This document shows positions 7,004 through 11,370 of a stretch of 11,370 nucleotides of DNA, piece after piece. Numbering within the stretch: the first letter of the stretch is position 1; the number at the start of each line of letters is the position of its first letter. The stretch is from an uncultured Mollicutes bacterium (lineage in GTDB: Bacteria; Bacillota_I; Bacilli_A; Acholeplasmatales; Anaeroplasmataceae). The notes under the pieces are model-generated. The model was not told the DNA's origin. It was given only the letters and a program-made list of their open reading frames with translations, and did not search any database. The DNA is taken from positions 1-11,370 of the forward strand of contig CALCWU010000235.1 of the NCBI GenBank assembly GCA_937905855.1. The letters are read 5' to 3'. Position numbers and translations under genes: made by a program.

Positions 7004-7014
7004 CAGCTATAAAT

Positions 7015-9045
7015 ATGATTGAATTAAAAAACGTTAGTAAATACTATACAGCAAATGGTATTACAAATCTTGGACTTAGAAACATATCACTCAAATTAAA
7101 TAAAAATGAAATTGTCGCAATTACTGGTGATAGTGGCTGTGGTAAGTCAACCTTACTTAATGTAATTGCTAAAAATGATTTGTTTGATGATGGTGAAATC
7201 TATTATAAAGGAAATGAAACATCCTATTTTTCAGTTGCTGATATGGATGATTTTAGAAAAAATAAGGTAGGATTTATTTATCAAAATTATAATATTATTG
7301 ATTCCTATACTGTACTTGAAAATGTTATGCTGCCATTAATACTTAAAGGTATCCACAAAAAAGAGGCTAAAGCTAAAGCTCTAAGTCTAATTGCTAAGGT
7401 TGGATTAAATGGTAAAGAAAAAAATAGAGGAAGTAAGCTATCTGGAGGTGAAAAGCAGCGCTGTGTTATTGCTCGTGCCTTAGCCTCAGATTGTGAAATA
7501 TTAGCCTGTGATGAGCCTACTGGTAATCTTGATAGTAAAAATGGTAAAGAAATCATTGAGTTAATAAAAAGCATTGCTAAGGATAAGCTTGTTTTAATTG
7601 TAACCCATGACTATTCTCTTGTTAGTAACATCGCTACAAGAAAAATAAAAATGGCTGATGGAGAAATTATCGAAGATCAAATTTTTAAGAATGTAGAGTC
7701 TACCGAAAATGAAAATATTGATTTAGATTATGTTCCACTAAAAAGAAATATATGTTATAGTGTAGCTAAAAATAATGTCTTATTTACGCCAAAAAAATCA
7801 ATTTTCGTCGGTACTATTTTCTTTGTGATTGCTTTTATGACTTTGTTTTTATTCCAATTTATTTATTCATCAAACAGCGAGCTTGGAGTCAATAATGCCT
7901 ATCTAAATAAACAAGAAAATCGCTTATATGTTTATGATGAAAATCATAAAAGCTTAAGCATAGATAAAATAAAAAATATTACAACCGAATATGAGGTTAA
8001 TCCTTTTTTTGAAGAGGTCTCTATTCATTCATCAGATTTATTTACCAATTTCATTTATAATGACCATATAACAAAATATGATCTAAAAAAAGGAAAATTA
8101 AATAGTAATGATGAAGAAATATTTATTGTTTTACCTTATAATTCATATACTGATTATACCAATGATTATTTAAATAAAGAAATCAAGCTTAGCTTTAGTG
8201 ATTCTATAAAAAAATTTAAGCTAGTAGGCTATGCCACTAGTAAAGAGGTTAAAACCCCAACAATTATTAATAACAATTCAATAAAAAGACTTTTTATGAT
8301 TGAAAACACTTCAATAACTCTTTATATTGATGAAGATAAAATTACACCTATCATTAATGAATCAATATCATTTTCTAAAAACACACTTATTTTACCAAGT
8401 ATTTATCAAAATACATCTTCTTTTTCTCTAAAACTTGCAAATCTTTATGAGCTAACAAATTTTGATGTTAGCTATAGTGATGAAATAGGAGCACCAACCT
8501 TTAATTTTAATTTAAATATTTTAAATGAAAATATATTTGAAGCAAGTATATATACAAACAAAATTAACAAGGTTAAGCGACAATTAGAGAAAGCTGGATT
8601 TTGCGTTGATTATCCATATAAGCTTAATGAAACGCTTGCTGACGTTTTTTTAGGTAATTTAACAAGCTATGGCTCTATATTAATATCATCTATTGTGTTA
8701 TTTATATTATTTTTCATAACTTACTTTGTTTTAGCTAAGGTTTATACCTCTAGAAAAAAGGATTATGAGATATTAAGAACATTAGGCGTTACTAAAAATG
8801 ATATGAAGCATATTGTTAATGCTGAAATTTTATTCATTGGTCTTTTTAGTATTATTATGGCATTTATAGTTGCAATAATTTTAATTTTTAATATTCCAAT
8901 GCTTGAAGAATTAAGAATAATAAAGCCATTAACAATTTTGATTTATTTTGCCCTATTAACACTATTTACATATGCGATTGCCCATAAATTTAATTATAGA
9001 CTATTTAAATTTAGTGTAGCAGCTAGCCTAAAGGGGGATGAATAA
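7015..9045 (+). CDS. Fused ABC transporter, ATPase plus FtsX/MacB-type permease (first of pair)
   Basis: This 676-residue protein has MacB-like architecture. The N-terminal ATPase (1-225) shows Walker A GDSGCGKS (G38-S45), Q-loop Q90, signature LSGGE (142-146), Walker B ILACDEPTG (D166, E167), D-loop GNLD and H-loop H198. One membrane segment (about 263-285) leads to an extracytoplasmic domain of about 265 residues. Three further segments follow (about 553-575, 603-627, 637-656). The cytosolic loop RKKDYEILRTLGVTKNDM between the second and third is the FtsX hallmark. The family uses ATP to drive extracytoplasmic movement, in export of peptides, macrolides or lipoproteins and in antimicrobial-peptide resistance. 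The substrate here is unknown. It starts at ATG 7015 (MIELKNVSKYY, the usual family start). A second transporter gene follows after 1 nt, so the two products are probably partners. Confidence 0.92.
   Translation: MIELKNVSKYYTANGITNLGLRNISLKLNKNEIVAITGDSGCGKSTLLNVIAKNDLFDDGEIYYKGNETSYFSVADMDDFRKNKVGFIYQNYNIIDSYTVLENVMLPLILKGIHKKEAKAKALSLIAKVGLNGKEKNRGSKLSGGEKQRCVIARALASDCEILACDEPTGNLDSKNGKEIIELIKSIAKDKLVLIVTHDYSLVSNIATRKIKMADGEIIEDQIFKNVESTENENIDLDYVPLKRNICYSVAKNNVLFTPKKSIFVGTIFFVIAFMTLFLFQFIYSSNSELGVNNAYLNKQENRLYVYDENHKSLSIDKIKNITTEYEVNPFFEEVSIHSSDLFTNFIYNDHITKYDLKKGKLNSNDEEIFIVLPYNSYTDYTNDYLNKEIKLSFSDSIKKFKLVGYATSKEVKTPTIINNNSIKRLFMIENTSITLYIDEDKITPIINESISFSKNTLILPSIYQNTSSFSLKLANLYELTNFDVSYSDEIGAPTFNFNLNILNENIFEASIYTNKINKVKRQLEKAGFCVDYPYKLNETLADVFLGNLTSYGSILISSIVLFILFFITYFVLAKVYTSRKKDYEILRTLGVTKNDMKHIVNAEILFIGLFSIIMAFIVAIILIFNIPMLEELRIIKPLTILIYFALLTLFTYAIAHKFNYRLFKFSVAASLKGDE
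9033..9037 (+). promoter_or_regulatory. Ribosome binding site of the second ABC gene, inside the first
   Basis: AAGGGGG, with its G run at 9033-9037, lies 9 nt before the ATG at 9047 and within the last codons of the first gene. This implies coupled translation of the two transporter proteins. Confidence 0.75.
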
Positions 9046-9046
9046 A

Positions 9047-11370
9047 ATGATAAAAACAACTAATTTAAACAAGCATTATGCTAATGCAACGGTAAACGTC
9101 ATAAACAATACCTCTTTAGAATTACCAGAATCAGGTCTTATTAGCTTTATTGGAAAAAGTGGTAGTGGTAAAACAACCTTGTTAAATGTAATTGGTGGTC
9201 TTGATAAAGCGGATAGTGGTTTTATTTGTTATGACGAAGTTTGCTTTAAAAAATATAATATGAAGCAAATTGACAAATATCGTCAAAAGCATATTGGCTA
9301 TGTTTTTCAAAATTATCTATTGATTGAAAATATAACTGTTTACAATAATCTTAAAATTGCCTTAGAGCTAATTGGAATTACTAATCACGAAGAGCAAGAA
9401 AAAAGAATTAAGTATGCTCTAGAAGCTGTAGGAATGTATAAATATCGTAAAAAACAGGCTAATAAGCTTAGTGGTGGACAAATGCAAAGAGTAAGCATTG
9501 CCCGTGCTTTATTAAAAGAAAGCAAACTAATTATTGCTGATGAGCCTACTGGTAATCTTGATAGTGAAAACAGCATTGAGGTTATGAATATCTTAAAAAA
9601 AATAAGTAAGAAAACATTAGTTTTATTAGTAACTCATAACAAAGAGCTAGCTGATTTTTACAGTGATAGAATTATAGAAATAGCAGATGGAACAATTATC
9701 AAGGATGAGCAAATTAATACTCTAAATCAGACTTTAAATATTACTAGAGATAATCAAATTCATCTTCTTGATTTAAATAAAGAGGACATTGAAAAGGAAA
9801 ATACCAAGATAACCCTTTACAAGGATAATAATGAAGAAATAAATATTAGAATCATTCTAAAGAATAATACTCTTTATATTGATTCTGATAAAAATATCCA
9901 GTTATCAAATCAAACAAATATAAAAATAATCAATAATCATTATAAGCCTCAAGAGCAAAGTGAAATAAATGATTATAATTTTGACATTTCTTGGTATAAC
10001 AATAATCTTAAGTCAAATAAATTTGTTAGCATATTAAAGAATATTAAAAATTCATTCTTTAATCTCTTTCATTCTCGAAAAAAAGCCAAGGCATTTCATA
10101 TTATCTTCTTTTTTATAGGTATTGTCATTGCCTTCTCAACTATTGAAGCCAGTAAATATAAAAATATTGATACTACAAGCTATTCAACAGAAAATGCTTA
10201 TTATTTAATTGAAAACGATAACGAATATGAATATTATACACCATATCTAAATACCTCCACTATTTTAGATGCTATTAATAATGATGTTATTGAAGATATT
10301 TATAAATTTAATAATTATATGCAAATGGAGGTAGCATATCCTTATAATTCCGTTAGAAACTGTAAGGTTAATGTTTCTGGCTATAATTACCCATATGCAA
10401 TTGTTAAAGACGAAAAATTACTTTGCGGTTCTGCACCTTTAAATAAACAGGTTGTTATTGGTAAGGAGCTAGCTGACTATATTTTAAAGCATCTGTCATC
10501 AATAACTAGCTATCAGCAAATAGTTAATTTAAAGTTAGGATTATTTACAATAAGTGGTATTTCTTCAGTAAATACAAATAGTTTATATTATAATTCATTT
10601 TATTATTATACCGAAAATTTTGGTATCGCTGGAATTTATTCTAATCATACTATTCGTAATATTAACAAGCTTGGTTTTAATTATAAGCTTATAAGTGGTA
10701 ATATTCCTACAAATAGTGATGAAATAATGATTAATAGTCACCGTAACAATGTATTAGATGTCGGAAGCATAATCATTGATAGTGTTCAAAATAAAAGCTA
10801 TACTGTTGTCGGATTATTTGATACAACAGAAAGTAATATTGATGCTATAAGCTATGACGATTCTTTAAGTGATTATATTTTAAAGAATAATGAGCTTATT
10901 AAAATTTATAATTTAACAAAACCAATTCCTGTTTCTAAGGTTGATTATACGCTAATAGCTGGTAGGAGCATTGCAAATGATGACGAGGTTTTAGTACCTA
11001 AAGCTGCTAATATTACTCTTGATACCAAAATATGCCTTGCCGATAAGGTCTACAAGGCTGTTGGCATTTATGAAGCAAATGAAGAAAGTAATGATTATTA
11101 CCTAACATCAAATAAGGAATGGAATAGTAATTACATTTCTAATGCTTTTGATTCTAACTACTATAGCTATAGCCTAAAGAATCCTAATAATCTAAGTAAA
11201 TTAAATCTAAAGGCTAACAAAGTATTTGATTATCAATATAATTATACTATTACAAATACAAGAGAATCCCGAAATACAAATTTAGTTGTAATTATTATAT
11301 TTTTAGTTATTTCTATCATTTATGTTTATTTTTCAACAAGAAGTAGACTAATCTCTGAAATAAAAGAAAT
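9047..11370 (+). CDS. Fused ABC transporter, ATPase plus FtsX/MacB-type permease (second of pair, 3' cut)
   Basis: The frame stays open from the ATG at 9047 to the window edge, giving 774 residues. The ATPase (1-220) has Walker A GKSGSGKT (G36-T43), Q88, signature LSGGQ (141-145), Walker B LIIADEPTGNLD (D165, E166) and H197. A cytosolic segment of about 125 residues (about 225-348) precedes the first membrane segment (349-366); the partner has only about 40 residues there. The extracytoplasmic domain of about 375 residues is rich in Asn and Tyr and holds three degenerate repeats (about 458-505, 546-591, 634-675). The second membrane segment (about 746-763) is followed by STRSRLISEIKEI, the start of the FtsX loop. 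By comparison with the partner, roughly 95 residues carrying two membrane segments are missing beyond the edge. It probably dimerises with the upstream protein. Confidence 0.93.
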   Translation, partial: MIKTTNLNKHYANATVNVINNTSLELPESGLISFIGKSGSGKTTLLNVIGGLDKADSGFICYDEVCFKKYNMKQIDKYRQKHIGYVFQNYLLIENITVYNNLKIALELIGITNHEEQEKRIKYALEAVGMYKYRKKQANKLSGGQMQRVSIARALLKESKLIIADEPTGNLDSENSIEVMNILKKISKKTLVLLVTHNKELADFYSDRIIEIADGTIIKDEQINTLNQTLNITRDNQIHLLDLNKEDIEKENTKITLYKDNNEEINIRIILKNNTLYIDSDKNIQLSNQTNIKIINNHYKPQEQSEINDYNFDISWYNNNLKSNKFVSILKNIKNSFFNLFHSRKKAKAFHIIFFFIGIVIAFSTIEASKYKNIDTTSYSTENAYYLIENDNEYEYYTPYLNTSTILDAINNDVIEDIYKFNNYMQMEVAYPYNSVRNCKVNVSGYNYPYAIVKDEKLLCGSAPLNKQVVIGKELADYILKHLSSITSYQQIVNLKLGLFTISGISSVNTNSLYYNSFYYYTENFGIAGIYSNHTIRNINKLGFNYKLISGNIPTNSDEIMINSHRNNVLDVGSIIIDSVQNKSYTVVGLFDTTESNIDAISYDDSLSDYILKNNELIKIYNLTKPIPVSKVDYTLIAGRSIANDDEVLVPKAANITLDTKICLADKVYKAVGIYEANEESNDYYLTSNKEWNSNYISNAFDSNYYSYSLKNPNNLSKLNLKANKVFDYQYNYTITNTRESRNTNLVVIIIFLVISIIYVYFSTRSRLISEIKE

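Noticed and set aside
6834..7014. Replication origin, because genes to the left run leftward and genes to the right run rightward, with gyrase genes nearby
   Set aside because: No TTATCCACA-like DnaA boxes or clusters are visible here or in 4533-4742, dnaA/dnaN are absent, and ordinary promoters explain the region.
7305..7574. Minus-strand frame inside the first ABC ATPase
   Set aside because: Antisense of the signature and Walker B coding region; shadow.
9385..9576. Minus-strand frame inside the second ABC ATPase
   Set aside because: Same antisense shadow as in the first ABC gene; both read LSRLPVGSS from the reverse of the Walker B region.
7015..11370. BceAB-type bacitracin transporter
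   Set aside because: BceA and BceB are separate proteins with a 10-helix permease. Here the ATPase is fused to a four-helix MacB-type permease, and no histidine kinase is in view.

Overview
The window looks like chromosomal DNA from a low-GC member of the Bacillota, probably an uncultured Bacilli lineage near the Erysipelotrichales or Acholeplasmatales. The evidence is the AT-rich composition, the yaaA-recF-gyrB-gyrA order, strong AGGAGG-type ribosome binding sites, promoters close to the sigma-A consensus, and a diacylated-type lipoprotein with a serine-rich stalk. Tryptophan is encoded by TGG, and TAA and TAG are used as stops, so nothing points to the Mycoplasma code (TGA = Trp). The placement is an inference from gene content, not from a search.

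Layout. Positions 1-4532 (minus strand) hold the DNA-topology and repair operon. Read 5' to 3' it is yaaA (S4-domain RNA-binding protein), recF, gyrB and gyrA; gyrA runs off the left edge. The genes are tightly packed: an 8-bp yaaA/recF overlap, a 13-nt gap, then a 9-nt gap with the gyrB stop codon lying inside the gyrA Shine-Dalgarno. The operon has its own strong extended -10 promoter just upstream of yaaA. The usual upstream partners dnaA and dnaN are absent. In their place are a terminator and an unrelated gene.

Positions 4743-6833 (minus strand) hold a secreted metalloprotease lipoprotein of the M6 (immune inhibitor A-like) type. It has a lipobox Cys, a poly-serine stalk, an unassigned probable beta-rich domain, a Ca-loop-like motif and an HExxHxxGxxD zinc site. 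A rho-independent terminator follows it.

Positions 6834-7014 are a divergent control region. A promoter faces left for the protease and another faces right for the ABC genes, and each -35 region lies in or against its own palindrome.

Positions 7015-11370 (plus strand) hold two consecutive fused ABC transporter proteins, each an ATPase plus an FtsX/MacB-type permease, separated by 1 nt. The second is cut by the right edge. They probably form a heterodimeric MacB-like, mechanotransmission-type exporter or extrusion machine. The ectodomains differ, and the second carries a three-fold degenerate repeat and an extra cytosolic segment.

How the parts may work together: the yaaA-gyrA operon is housekeeping. 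The protease and the ABC pair face each other across a shared control region, so they may form one envelope module, for example a surface protease plus a peptide/lipoprotein export or resistance transporter. No substrate can be read from the sequence.
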